Assembly (NCBI GenBank): GCA_021292165.1
Contig: CM037879.1
Coordinates: 164,726,886 to 164,790,885, forward strand
From: Shinisaurus crocodilurus
Taxonomy: Eukaryota; Chordata; Lepidosauria; Squamata; Shinisauridae
Length of the DNA stretch: 64,000 bases
Reading direction: 5' to 3'
Shown: positions 47,619 through 58,334 of the stretch, one piece after another
Position numbering within the stretch: position 1 is the first letter of the stretch
Layout: every line of letters begins with the position of its first letter
Program-made: the position numbers and the translations under genes
The notes under the pieces: model-generated
Database searches by the model: none
What the model was told of the DNA's origin: nothing
What the model saw: only the letters and a program-made list of their open reading frames with translations

Positions 47619-47820
47619 GGAAACCATAGCTCAGTGGGAGATAACCTGCTCTGCATGCATAAGGTCCACAGTTCAATCCCTGGCATCTCCAGGTAGGGCT
47701 GGGAAAGATGCCTGCCTGAAACCCTGGAGAGCCGCTGCCAGTCAGTGTCGACAGTACTGAGCTGGATGGACCAATGGACTGAATCGATATAAAGCAGCTT
47801 CTTATGTTCCTTCTTCCTGC
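47619..47820 (+). mobile_element. tRNA-derived SINE
   Basis: RNA polymerase III A box TAGCTCAGTGG (47,627-47,637) and B box GTTCAATCCC (47,671-47,680), spaced as in tRNA genes, followed by a non-tRNA body and an end CAGCTTCTTATGTTCC. It does not fold as a functional tRNA, since the 3' arm is replaced by SINE body. A second, headless piece (CCTGGAGAACTGCTGCCAGT) follows at ~47,845-47,935. Confidence 0.85.
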
Positions 47821-48049
47821 GATATGCAGGAGGATCAAGTAGCCAGTGATGGGAAAGGGTGATGCCTTGAACCCTGGAGAACTGCTGCCAGTCAGTGGAA
47901 CCAAAACTGAGCTAGACAGACCAATTAGCTGACATAGGGATGTATGAGTTCACACCTTCCAGACCGAACACAGACTCAGACATGATCTGTGGTCTAAGTC
48001 CATACATTTCTAATCTTGCAATGAGATTTGTGGACCAAAAGAAGAAATG

Positions 48050-48179
48050 TGTTCGACGGCATGCATACATTTGAAAAATGCATATGAAAAATAAGTACTT
48101 TTGAAAAGTGCACACAAATATGCTTAAATCAATGGGAGAAGAATGTGCACATTTCAAAGATGTGCACAATTGATGCATA
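48050..48179. repeat. AT-rich TGCAT-type interspersed repeat
   Basis: Alternating GCATACATTTGAAAAATGCA-style units, also seen at ~4,075-4,330, 61,280-61,436 and 63,735-63,940. Unnamed family. Confidence 0.5.
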
Positions 48180-48547
48180 CATTTGGAACAAGCTCTGCCA
48201 CGGACGGCCTTCTCCCTGTCCCATCAGCCAGAGAAACCAGGCTGGTGGGGACTAGGAAGAGGGCCTTTTCTGTGGCAGCCCCCAATTTATGGAACTCTCT
48301 CCCCAGTGACCTCCGCCATGCCCCTTCCTTGATTAGCTCCCGCCGTGCATTAAAAACGTGGCTTTTCAGGCAGGAATATGGGGTGGGTTAGGATTTTTAA
48401 GTTTTGTACTGTTTTTTTTTTAATTGTGTTTTACACTCTGTTTTTTCTTGTATTTTATTGCACTGTACATCGCTCAGAGTGGCTGGATGACTGGCCAGAT
48501 TGGCGATTCAAAAATATAATAAATAAATAAATAAATAAATAAATAAA
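48180..48547 (+). mobile_element. L2/CR1-type LINE 3' fragment
   Basis: The coding end has ARETRLVGTRKRAFSVAAP and NLWNSLPSDLRHAPSLISS, matching the last part of the L2 protein, then a UTR with CAGAGTGGCTGGATGACTGG and an (AATA)n tail at 48,518-48,547. Confidence 0.85.
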
Positions 48548-50019
48548 AATATGCATGAAGACGACCACGGATTTTAACGCAAAAAACAAAAAACAAACAA
48601 AGCTCACAATCTGATATGGACTTGAACCAGAACAATCTTAATTCAGAGAACTTTGGCGAGTTTCAGTCTTGCTGATTTGCACATCCCTGGGCCTTTCTTG
48701 GTATAAGGCAACTTTCTGTGATGCAGTTTGAAATCTACAGTTATAAGGTATTCTTAGCAATGCCATTTAAAAAAACCACCATATCTATAGAATTCAAGCA
48801 CACAGAGGATGAATATAGTGTCACATGCAAGCATGATTTCATTCCAGATTTGCAGGTGTTTTGATTGCAACATGTAAAAGCTGCCTGTGCGAATGTGGGC
48901 TAGGAAGTGGGAGGGAGGTTCAAGGGCGGTCATCATGAAGGCACTATCTTTTCAAAAAGCATGTCATCATTCCCTCTATTTCTGATGCACAGGCTGTGTG
49001 AGTGCCGTTGTTTATGTAGCCAAAATGGCACTGGCCATGTACGAGAGGGAGGCATCAAGATTGGCTGAACTCCAAGATTTGCAGGAGTACAAAAAATCAT
49101 TAGGGGGGAAAAAAACTCTTAAGGGGGGGATACCCCCCCAAAGAACACAGCCCATGGAGGTCTAACTATGTTCAGTCGGCACAGAATGCTGACTGTTGGA
49201 GTGAAAAATTGAAAACTTGGTGGGAGGGGAAATGGAATGGAGTATCCTGGAGCAGGGCATGGCATGCTGGCGGGCCAGAACAATGAAGAGGAGCATTCCA
49301 GACTGCAACATTTTGTTGCAGGTCTGACTTGTGTTGTGTCTCTGTTGCTATTCCCCACAGAGGGTGTTAGTGAGATACCCACTGGCTCTAAGCGTTTTCA
49401 GTGAGTCAGAGGAAGGTGACTGAATGTCGTCCCTGTTCATGGCATGTTTTTGGAAAGAAGTCTTGGAAGAACTGAGAATGTGTTCCCAAGCTTCCAGCAG
49501 CATTTGTATACTTAGAACGTGTTCGGTTATTTTCCAGCCATGTCTTCCTTTGACTCCATCCATCTCCTCATCTCCAAAGGCGACTCAGCACAGTGTGATT
49601 TACTCTTCCTGCTTGCAGCCACTTGGCAAATCTACAGCATTTCTCTCGCCCGAGTCCTGCCTCTCCCCCATGATAGGTTAATTTCCCCAGCTTCTAGTCG
49701 TGGGACTCGGCTGGATCTGGGCCTAAGTACAATTATAGCAAAAATGGCAGCATCACTTCCAGAAAACAAACCTGACACCAGGGAATGTCCTTTAATTATA
49801 GCCATGGCTAGGATGAGATGGTATTAGAGTAACTTCATCCTGCTAAGCATGTACAAGACTGCAGTAAAAAACAGTGGCTTAGATCCTAACAACGCTAAGT
49901 GGTGCTCCACTTGTGGAATGTGACTTTCCTGTCTCCTGTTAATGCTAAGAGGACAAAATTTTAGGGATGGGTGAGATTTTGTTTCAGTTCAGTTTTGATA
50001 AGAATTTGCCAAAATTTGC
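48548..50019. other. No gene seen
   Basis: No coding or repeat signature that I can support, apart from short A, G and C runs near 49,110-49,140. Confidence 0.5.
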
Positions 50020-50126
50020 AGTATATTTATTTATTTATTGACTGCATTTTTTATCTCGCTTTTCATACAATTACTGTCTCCCAACATGGTTCACATTATT
50101 AAGAGAGAGAGAGAGAGAGAGAGAGA
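50020..50126 (-). mobile_element. LINE tail fragment with (GA)n
   Basis: TATTTATTTATTTATTG followed by TTTTATCTCGCTTTTCATAC resembles the short-repeat 3' end of an L2-like element in minus orientation. A (GA)n run follows at 50,102-50,126. Confidence 0.45.
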
Positions 50127-50882
50127 AGCCCTGCCAGGCTTTCAAACTAACGAGGCACAGAAGGGAAGGGGAGTGGAGGGAAAAGGAAGAGGAGGGAGGG
50201 CCAGAACTAGGTGACTGATAAGCTATTTAAATGCACTTTGGGACAGGCTGATCTTCCCTTGCTGGTGTTCTTCCCCGAATGAAGCTCTTGATCTTAGCCA
50301 ATGGATGGGGCCAGAGCGTTCTTTCCCCGTACTTCTGCAGGCCCAGGGCTACTGTCAGTTGGAGCAGGTGTTCTTTGGCAGGGAGGGGGAAGCAAGCTCC
50401 CTGCAACTTCTCCTTGTCTGGACAGTGGGTGAGCCAGGTTGGTCTCCCCTTTGTCTTGATGTCATTCCTGGGAAGCAGGGGGGTGCAGCCCCCAGTGGCC
50501 CTATATTCAGGACAAAAAGAACTTGGGATTTAAAAAATATGAATGTGGGAGAAACCAAAACTGTCAGATTCGTCCACCCAGGGCCAGGCCCTCTCAGAGA
50601 TCGAGAGAGGCCCGGGCCACTTCCATTTTTTGTGGCCCTCCCAATATATTAAAAAAATGAAGAAATGCCAAAACAAGGTTACAAAAGTTGTTATATTTGA
50701 AATGCTTACATTTAACAAATTAACACTTTTAACACAAAAAAGATACAATGCAATAATTTGTAATAAATGTTCCTTTTTTTATTTAACAAGTGCTTTTCTA
50801 GCTTTTTTCTGTGCAAATTCACCAACTATTGTGGGAAAATTTAGTTTTCTTGCAATGTCACAGTTTTTTTGCAGTGACAATA
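50127..50882. other. No gene seen
   Basis: Only short open frames of skewed composition; no recognisable family. Confidence 0.45.
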
Positions 50883-51190
50883 TCCTATTTATTTATTTAT
50901 TTATTTCATTTTTATACCGCCCAATAGCCGAAGCTCTCTGGGCGGTTTACAACAATTAACAAGACAGTCCCTGCCTGCAGGCTTACAATCTAAAAAGACA
51001 CGACACACAAGGAAAAAGGAATGGGGAGGGAAGAAGGGGGAATATTAATTACTACTTCTGGAAGTAATTCTCTGTGTAGAAGTCTCAAGAAGTTAGCCCT
51101 GGGGGGGGGGCAGTCCAACTGGAGCAGGCCCTGATGCTCCCTCAGCCTGCTCCAGCCTCCTTCGCTCCTTCTTCTTCCCCACAGGGCTGT
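50883..51190 (-). mobile_element. L2-derived 3' fragment or L2-mobilised SINE
   Basis: (ATTT)n tail, TATACCGCCCAATAGCCGAA and TCTGGGCGGTTTACAACAAT, then CCCTGCCTGCAGGCTTACAA. The first 90 bases match the 3' ends at 2,175 and 10,220 (inverted). Extent on the right is uncertain. Confidence 0.6.
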
Positions 51191-51704
51191 AGATGTCAGT
51201 GATATAATTGTGCTATCCACACCACGTCTTCTTCTTCTTTCAATCCTGTCAGTGTATTTCTGTGTCTGTATGTATAACCTCATTTGGAGATAAAGTCAAA
51301 AGTCTAAATTTGGCAGCAGGAGCTACTCGTCCTGGTGGGCTGGACCACACCAACGCACATGCCTGTACTGCAGTGGATACCATAGTAGGGGCGGGAGGAC
51401 TGGACACTGAGGCAGAAGTAACTGTTCCCCCCCCCCAGATGTTACAGCAGACACGGGTGGGGCTACTGCCAGGCCCGAAGCCGGCCCTGCAGGGGCCAGC
51501 AGTCCTTTACCTGCCGAAACCCCACTAAGAGGCATCTGCAGGGGCCCCTGAGAAGCGGGCAGACCACTGAACATGGCCGGTCCTGGTGTAGTGTGTGGAG
51601 ACAGCGGGAAGGTACCTATTGGGTTCACCATACTGGGCGCAAGCCAGGGATCATGGCAGTGTTTAGGAGAGCAATATTCCTCAAGAACCACCCTCTGGAG
51701 CGGG
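51191..51704. other. No firm gene; Pro/Gly-rich open frame on the minus strand
   Basis: A 122-codon minus frame (51,323-51,691) starting MVLEEYCSP is rich in Pro, Gly and Ala and of unknown identity. 51,668-51,704 is the inverse of 52,546-52,590 and of the equivalent stretch near 54,290-54,330. Confidence 0.35.
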
Positions 51705-51842
51705 CCAGCCCCCTTCTGCCAAGAGCGCCATCTTTCCAGCTACTCCTTTAAGGGCAGGACCAGCCCAAAGATCAAGTCCAGAGAGGAAGCAGCCCCCTTG
51801 GGAGTCAGACTGGGGGCGCTGCGTGAAGGTGGGGAATGGTCC
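51705..51842. repeat. Copy 1 of a ~137-bp unit present three times
   Basis: The block from CAGCCCCCTTCTGCCAAGAG to GTGGGGAATGGTCCCTG recurs at about 53,490-53,611 (left end missing) and 54,381-54,514, in the same orientation. Confidence 0.85.
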
Positions 51843-51890
51843 CTGATGCATATAATAAATAAATAAATTAATAAATAAAAGGTGTCTCAC

Positions 51891-52470
51891 CTGCTTGATG
51901 GCCTATGGCAGGGCCCGGGGAGTGAAGGCAGGGCCATACCTGACGTCAAAGGGTTCTGGTGGCGAGGGAAGAAGGGGTGCGGAGGGAACTCTTGGGGTTG
52001 GGAGGGGCAGAAAGGGTTCCGTGGTCACAGTGGGAGGCAGGGGTGGTTCTGGGATAATAGCTGGTGGGAGGTGTGGTTCTGGGGTCATGGCAGGAGGCAG
52101 AGGTGGTGCTGGAGTACTGGTTGGTGGGACGGGTTTGTCTGGGATCATGGCAGGAGACAGGGGTGGTGTCGGGGCAGTGGCTGGTGGGAGGCGTGTTTCT
52201 GGGGCCATGGCGGGAGGCCAGGGGTGTTTCTGTGGGTGCAGTGGGAGGCAGGGGTGGTGCCGGAGTCATGGCCAGTGACAGGGGTGCTTCTTGGGTTGAG
52301 GCGGGAGGCAGGGGTAGTTCCGGGGATGGATCTCCCAGAGGTGGGGGATGGATGTTGGCAGTGGTGAGGAGAGGAGGATTGACAGTTGTGATTTGGGGAG
52401 GGGGGCACATGGTGGGGGGTGGATCAGTGAGGCTGGTGAACCGGAGAGGCTCCCATTCTTCTTCTTGTTT
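51891..52470 (-). other. Possible exon: Pro-rich 30-bp minisatellite bounded by splice-site matches
   Basis: On the minus strand a strong acceptor (CTTTTCTTTCTCCTTCTGCAG) precedes AAACAAGAAGAAG, and a donor match AAGCAG/GTGAGA ends the segment (580 bp). Most of it is 30-bp units giving decapeptides such as APPLPPAMTP, EPHLPPAIIP and EPPLPPTVTT; the unit length, a multiple of three, would suit a coding VNTR. The first frame opens KQEEEWEPLRFTSL. Against coding: one extra base near the unit with CTGGCCTCCCGCC shifts the frame, and that frame meets TAG 12 bases before the donor. All frames are long because of composition. Unidentified; a decayed exon or a non-coding G-rich minisatellite are the alternatives. 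Confidence 0.3.
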
Positions 52471-52639
52471 CTGCAGAAGGAGAAAGAAAAGGGTTTTGTT
52501 TTTGTTTTTGCTGCATTGCAGTGGGTCCACTCCTATTTGCATGGCCAGCTCCAGAGGGTGATTCTTGAGGAATATTGCTCGCCTTATGGATTATCCAGCA
52601 TGGGGTTCCTCAGGGCTTGGTCTTCCTGCATCAGCCCCC

Positions 52640-53489
52640 TTCTGCCAAGAGCTCCTGTAGCGGACGGGACCCCTCGCTCCTCCAAAGCCCACACCCTCAA
52701 TGTGTACTTTGCTCTCACCAAGTGCCCCCTTGTATGGGACACTTCAGACTTGAAGCTATCTTCTTAAACTGCGTTAGCCGATTATGTGTCTTAGGTCTTA
52801 TATGTAGCTGTTCACCCACGTTTGTTTGTCTTTATTAAGAGCAGTTTGTTTTTATTTGATTACTTGAAGCAGGGTGCCCCTCCGTTAATTCACTTCTTAC
52901 TTTCCTGTCACCAGTCAGACTCTTAGAACTTTGAATAAAAAGGTTGATTTATTGTTCTAACAAAGTCTCTAAACTGATATTTAACTCAGGAACAGATAAC
53001 TTGGAATTTTCAACAGTTACATTCAAACTTGTTCTTTGCTTAGATTCAGGTTAAAGGCAGGCAGATGTTATACAGTGCTCTTTGTATCAATTTGGCTTGG
53101 TTACTTGAAAGTTGCAGTATCAGACCAGGGAACTTAACTGTCCCTCACACTAGTCCAGAGTTTCTCCTTCTTCCTCAGACAGAAGGTCCTTCACTCCCTA
53201 AGTGGAGACTCCTGTGAATTGTTCTATACTAACACCTTCACGTTTGCTTTCTCACAACTTAGTACTAGATTTCCTGTCTGAACTCTTCTCTTCAGTACCA
53301 CCTTTCCCTATCTACGCTACTAACCTTCCACTCCCTCTCTCACTCCAACCCACTCTCTTCCCCAACTGACAACCAACTCCCCTTAACTGCCAACTCCCTG
53401 GGGTTCTATGCTCTCTGCTTCAACCAATCAGAGCTGCTGGAATGTTCAGGTTGGCCCCTCCCTGGGCTTCTGCCTGTCACTCCGCCACA
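52640..53489. other. No gene seen between the two minisatellite copies
   Basis: Unique-looking AT-richer sequence, with a CT-rich stretch around 53,270-53,400. No feature recognised. Confidence 0.5.
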
Positions 53490-53643
53490 GCTCCATCTTT
53501 CCAGCTACTCCTTTAAGGGCAGGACCAGCCCAAAGATCAAGTCCAGAGAGGCAGCAGCCCCCTTGGGAGTCAGACTGGGGGTGCTGCGTGAGGGTGGGGA
53601 ATGGTTCCTGATGCATATAATAAATAAATAAATAGTGTCTCAC

Positions 53644-54215
53644 CTGCTTGATGGCCTATGGCAGGGGCCGGGGAGTGAAGGCAGGGCCATACCTGACGTC
53701 AAAGGGTTCTGGTGGCGAGGGAAGAAGGGGTGCGGAGGGAACTCTTGGGGTCGGGAGGGGCAGGAAGGGTTCCGTGGTCACAGTGGGAGGCAGGGGTGGT
53801 TCTGGGATAATAGCTGGTGTGAGGTGTGGTTCTGTGGTCATGGCAGAAGGCAGAGGTGGTGCCGGAGTACTGGCTGGTGGGACGGGTTTGTCTGGGATCA
53901 TGGCAGGAGACAGGGGTGGTGCCGGGGCAGTGGCTGGTGGGAGGCGTGTTTCTGGGGCCATGGCGGGAGGCCAGGGGTGTTTCTGTGGGTGCAGTGGGAG
54001 GCAGGGGTGGTGCCGGAGTCATGGCCAGTGACAGGGGTGCTTCTTGGGTTGAGGCGGGAGGCAGGGGTAGTTCCGGGGATGGATCTCCCAGAGGTGGGGG
54101 ATGGATGTTGGCAGTGGTGAGGAGAGGAGGATTGACAGTTGTGATTTGGGGAGGGGGGCACATGGTGGGGGGTGAGGCTGGTGAACCGGAGAGGCTCCCA
54201 TTCTTCTTTTTGTTT
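53644..54215 (-). other. Second copy of the possible Pro-rich exon
   Basis: Equivalent of 51,891-52,470 (572 bp), with the same acceptor and donor matches. An 8-bp loss (GATCAGTG on plus in the first copy) changes the opening frame after KQKEEWEPLRFTSLT. It sits in a ~900-bp direct duplication (about 51,735-52,640 and 53,490-54,400). That both splice-site matches survive while the frame does not fits duplication of an already non-coding or decaying exon. Confidence 0.28.
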
Positions 54216-54676
54216 CTGCAGAAGGAGAAAGAAAAGGGTTTTGTTTTTGTTTTTGCTGCATCGCAGTGGTTCCACTCCTATTTGCATGGCCAGCTCCAGA
54301 GGGTGATTCTTGAGGAATATTGCTCGCCTTATGGATTATCCAGCATGGGGTTCCTCAGGGCTTGGTCTTCCTGCATCAGCCCCCTTCTGCCAAGAGCTCC
54401 ATCTTTCTAGCTACTCCTTTAAGGGCAGGACCAGCCCAAAGATCAAATCCAGAGAGGCAGCAGCCCCCTTGGGAGTCAGACTGGGGGCGCTGCGTGAGGG
54501 TGGGGAATGGTCCCTGCTGCATTTCCTTGCCCGTATTTGCCCCGCGGACTAGAGTGGCTCTGGCCAAGAATGGGCAGGGGGCTCTTACGGGACCCAACAG
54601 AACTGGCACTACCTGGCAGGGGATGGGGGGGCACCCCTTCCGCGGCACAGACCAAACATATGTAACATTCTCTTAC

Positions 54677-54731
54677 CTGGAGCCTTTTCTTCTTTCTTGC
54701 AAAAGTAGCCGTGTGGATAGAAGAAGCAATT
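54677..54731 (-). other. Small exon-like segment upstream of the Pro-rich copies
   Basis: Minus strand: acceptor GGGTTTTTTCTCCAACAG, then a 55-bp segment reading NCFFYPHGYFCKKEEKAP, then donor CTCCAG/GTAAGAG. Both splice signals are close to consensus and the frame is open throughout, giving phase 1 at its end. The next acceptor match (54,215) would need phase 0 for its best frame, so the two do not join cleanly. Function unknown. Confidence 0.3.
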
Positions 54732-54734
54732 CTG

Positions 54735-56030
54735 TTGGAGAAAAAACCCAGGAAGAGTGTCAGACACACAGAATTATTGTCAAGAAGCTTGACATGAACT
54801 CTCGTGTCTCCCCAGCTCTCCCCTCCTGGAAATGTCTGAAATCATCTGAGCCCCTTTTGTAATTTGGCTGATGTTACATTTCTTGGGGAAAAAGATGCCG
54901 AAATGCAAACCGTCGGCACCATGTTTTGAGCTGGACAAACTCTCCTAACCTAGACATGAGGCTTCTGGATGGGCACTCGAAACATCCACCAAGGCCCTTC
55001 CTTCCTTCCTTCCTTCCTTCCTTCCTTCCTTATTATTAGGGCTTGCCTTGATGCCTTTTCTAGGCAGAGATCCTGTGTCTCCTAACACAGGCTAACTAAG
55101 GTGTGCAAAGGGATTCCAGAAAAATCTTGGACTTTCCCTGCTGGATCTGACCTTCAAGTGTAAGAGGAAGGCCTCCTCCGCTCGTGGACGGTCCCCCACC
55201 TGATTTTTGGAGAGCCCCCTCCCCTCCGCACCACAGCTTACCCTTTGTAGCACAGTCTCCTGACTCTGTGTAGCATTTTCAGGGTGGTGGTGGGTGGGGC
55301 TGCCTTGGGAAGGGGGTGGTGGGAAAGTCCACTTCCATCAGTGCAGTTGATCCAGTGTGAATCTGGATCAACTCAACATAAATATAAAATAAGAATACGT
55401 TTGGCTTCTTGTCGGGGTTTTTTTTTGGGGGGGGGACTTTTATATCACCCTGCGTATAAAGTAAAATGACCTCATTTTGTACTATGCATTGCATACACCT
55501 GACTGCCGGCAGAAGCAAAAATATTGGTACTCTTCTTGCGTTGAGCATATCTGAAGAAGAAGAATTTTGTCTGGTAAAAGAAGCGGCTGATATAAGTCAA
55601 GCATGTATCAAGATGAGTTTTGCTTAGGTGGCCCGCTGCAACTAAGTCGTAATTTTTCACTCCCACCAAAGCAAAACTTGCACATTCGCTGTTGCGGCTG
55701 GGTCCTGAACAAGCAAGGTTTGTGGAAGTATTATTAGAGCTACGGCAGGGCAGGAAGAGAAATACAGCTCAGCGCTATGCCCAGTAGCTGCCTGGCCAAC
55801 CTTGGTTTATCTGTATTGTACTGTAAACAGGAAACTGATAATCAATAGCCGGTCCATGCAGAATAGTTGGGATGTAGAAAAATGTCCCGTTTGTTTTCTC
55901 TAACGGCATTGTATATTTGAGAAAAGTCAGTGCAAAAGCAGACAGGCAACATTTGCAAGGGCAAGATTTTCAAAGTTTGTGATTGCCCATTTCTTTTTGC
56001 CTGCCTCTCTTTCCCCTCGATGGATATGTA
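54735..56030. other. No gene seen; (TTCC)n at 54,997-55,031
   Basis: A tetranucleotide run, a G/T run near 55,420-55,436, and otherwise unremarkable sequence. Confidence 0.5.
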
Positions 56031-56239
56031 GGTGCATAATAATACTCCATATCTTTGTTTTGTAGGACTAGTCATCTCTGAGCCTCACCTGCTGCCTGAA
56101 GTGGCACAGCGGTACCACTTCAGACAACAGCTGAGGCCTACAGCCTTGCATGCTCACAGTCACAGATAAAAAATAAAATAAAAATCCCTGTACATTGGCT
56201 GGCATGATCCTTCTGTTAGGCTTCTGCTAACAGAAAAGC
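56031..56239 (+). repeat. Inverted-repeat partner 1 of an unnamed ~200-bp element
   Basis: From GGTGCATAATAATACTCCAT to GCTTCTGCTAACAGAAAAGC. The reverse complement lies at 58,544-58,742. The end can form a small hairpin (TGTTAGGCTTCTGCTAACA). Confidence 0.88.
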
Positions 56240-56612
56240 TCCTTCTATTCATGGACAGGACTGAGATGCAGCAGAGGATCCTGCAGATAGACGGGGGAGA
56301 GTGATTTTTGCTGATTCCCCCCTCCCTGTGCACCACCCCACTATGCGAGAGGATACCCTAGCCTGCCGGAGGAGATCTTCAGGGGCACGAGGGGCTGCAG
56401 CGCTTAGCAGGAATCAGTGAAAGTCACTACCGTCTTTGGCTGGTGGGAGTGTCCCATAAAGAGAATGCACATGGGCGCTTTCACCAGCAGAAGCAAGCTC
56501 AAGAACCCAGCATTAGAAAACAAGGATGTCAGAGGAAAAAGCTAGGAGAGAGCCCTGTTACACAACTTACACTTACACTTACACAACACCCAAAAAAGAG
56601 GAAATGTATCAC
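56240..56612. other. No gene seen
   Basis: No feature recognised, apart from a short ACTTACACTTACAC repetition near 56,566-56,583. Confidence 0.5.
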
Positions 56613-56817
56613 TGTAAAGGAACAGAACTGTCCTCCATTTTGGTATTTAGTTAGGGGGGGGTTGGGGGTCGCAAAATGGAGTTAAATGTTCTTTTTGGTG
56701 CCATTCTGTTTCAGCCAAAAGGTTAATAGTTTAGAGGTCAAAGGTTTAGTTAGAATATAGAGGTCAGGAAGTTTGACCCAGGAAGCAAGGGGTTATAAAG
56801 TTCAATAGGAGGTCAAA

Positions 56818-56858
<41 letters not shown>

Positions 56859-57499
56859 TTTAACCTAGGAAACAGAAACTCAGTTGGCAGAAATGAACAA
56901 GAAACTACCCTCCTTATTGGCTGGAGTTAAGGAGAAGAAAAATAATTTTAGAAGATAAAATCCAGAGATAGAGAGTCAGAAGAAGAGAGAGAGAAAGAAG
57001 GAAGGCCAGAGTCCTAGAGGAAAGAAAGAGGAAGAGCTGCTGGAACTGGAGAACCAATTAAGAGGGATGGATTAAGGGCAGTAAGATATTTCTTGAATAG
57101 GGTACATCTCTAGTTAGGACAGCAGGAACCTTTCCCAATTGATATTTTTCTTCAGTAAACTTTAAATGTTGTTATTTGAAACTTTGTAGTGTCTTTTTTT
57201 TGGAGCAGGTTATATATCTACAGGCCTGTGGCTTACGCTGGCTCAGCTTGTCTGAGCGTGGAAAGCTAAGCAGGGTCAAGCTCAAGCCTGATTGTTACTT
57301 GGATGGGAGACCCTTCCTCTAGTTTCCTGCATTGAGCAGGGGGTTGGACTCGATAGCCTTGTAGGCTCCTTCCAACTCTATGATCTATGAAATCTTTGAA
57401 ACCCAAACATCTAATAGTCAACATCTAATAGTAGATACCTGAGACCTATAACGTTTGAAGCTGGTTTGGTGGAGGCAGCCAGAGAATTAAAGACTTTCA
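56613..57499 (+). mobile_element. LTR (family B) followed by a tRNA-Leu-type primer binding site
   Basis: TGTAAAGGAACAGAACTGTC at the start, ATTAAAGACTTTCA at the end (TG...CA), TATA-like TTATAAAG near 56,794, a (GA)n run at 56,822-56,854, and a 5S-SINE inside (57,221-57,396). Two bases after the end lies TGGTGGCAGCGG (57,502-57,513), complementary to the 3' end of vertebrate tRNA-Leu (AAG/TAG) plus CCA. So this is a 5' LTR with the start of its leader; the rest of the element is gone at ~57,590. Distinct in sequence from solo-LTR family A. Confidence 0.72.
57221..57396 (+). mobile_element. 5S-rRNA-derived SINE
   Basis: Plus strand: GGAAAGCTAAGCAGGGTCAA, then TTACTTGGATGGGAGACC (5S promoter boxes), then GGTTGGACTCGATAGCCTTG and TCCAACTCTATGATCTATGA as CR1-like tail. 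Inserted in the LTR. Confidence 0.9.
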
Positions 57500-57501
57500 C
57501 C

Positions 57502-57513
57502 TGGTGGCAGCGG
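57502..57513 (+). promoter_or_regulatory. Primer binding site, tRNA-Leu type
   Basis: TGGTGGCAGCGG, placed two bases after the CA end of the LTR, the standard position. Matches the complement of ...CCGCTGCCA-CCA of tRNA-Leu. Tract beyond 12 bases does not match. Confidence 0.65.
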
Positions 57514-57673
57514 AAAAGGCCACAGGAAGGGAAGAGCAAAAAGGACTGTGGGCACACTATTTTGCTGTTTCTCTTCCTCTTATGAAGCAGCGTGTTTGCA
57601 GTTCATGACAACCACCAAAAGTGAAAACACAGATTTGCATAAAATTTGCGCACACACGCGTGCGCGCGCACAC

Positions 57674-58289
57674 TGTAAAGGATTGAGGCCTACTCAGGCT
57701 TGAGTTTGTTGAAGCCTGAAGGCCCAAACACTTCCCTCGAGTAGTTGAAGCCTGAAGGCCCAAACACTTGGATGGGAGGGGGAGTTTGAGAGTTTTAGTT
57801 TACCCAATAGAAGTTAAGAATTAGATCTCCTATTCAAGGTCACATGATTATAACCTTCCATTCCTGGGAAGGCTATATATGTGGGGTGTGGTCAGCTAGC
57901 AGTCAGTGTGTGCTGAGAGAGAGCCAGAAGCAGCAGCAGAGAAACAGCAGAGAGAAGGAGAGAAAGAGAAAGAGAAACTGGCTGCATAGCAGATAGGTAG
58001 TCTGAAGTTATACTAGAGAACGGTGGATTGTTTGTTTGTTTGTTTTATTTTATCATACTTGCTTTTGAACTATAACCACTCTATTAAGTAAATACCCAAA
58101 TATTATAAGTAAAGTGTTGTTGTTTACCCTGAGAGTTTGGAGTGACTTATTCACCACGTCTACAGCCTACACCCATGCTACTGGAAGCTGTAAAAGGACT
58201 TGATCTCCTGGAACGGGAGGGACTTTGAGGAGAGGCAGATATCTCCCAAAGGCAGGTTAAGGGGTCCCTGCAGTAGCGGAACCTTGACA
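57674..58289 (+). mobile_element. Solo LTR (family A)
   Basis: TGTAAAGGATTGAGGCC to AGCGGAACCTTGACA, 616 bp. CACAC on both sides (57,669-57,673 and 58,290-58,294) fits a 5-bp duplication, though it lies in a CA repeat. Tandem GTTGAAGCCTGAAGGCCCAA motif twice in U3, TATATA at 57,873-57,880, purine-rich leader 57,915-57,980. Confidence 0.9.
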
Positions 58290-58334
58290 CACACACACAA
58301 TTACTATAATTCAAATAGAAATACAATACAACTC

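Noticed and set aside
47619..47700. Possible tRNA gene
   Set aside because: A and B boxes are present, but the sequence after the B box does not form the T arm and acceptor end of a tRNA; it continues as a SINE body with a typical SINE end.
51882..52561. Long open frames on the plus strand (Gly/Trp-rich) through the minisatellite
   Set aside because: All six frames are long here because of base composition and repeat structure; plus-strand peptides look like translated repeats, and the splice-site matches are on the other strand.
57221..57320. Possible 5S rRNA gene
   Set aside because: Only the internal promoter region matches; the 5' third and the 3' end of 5S rRNA are absent and a CR1-like tail follows.
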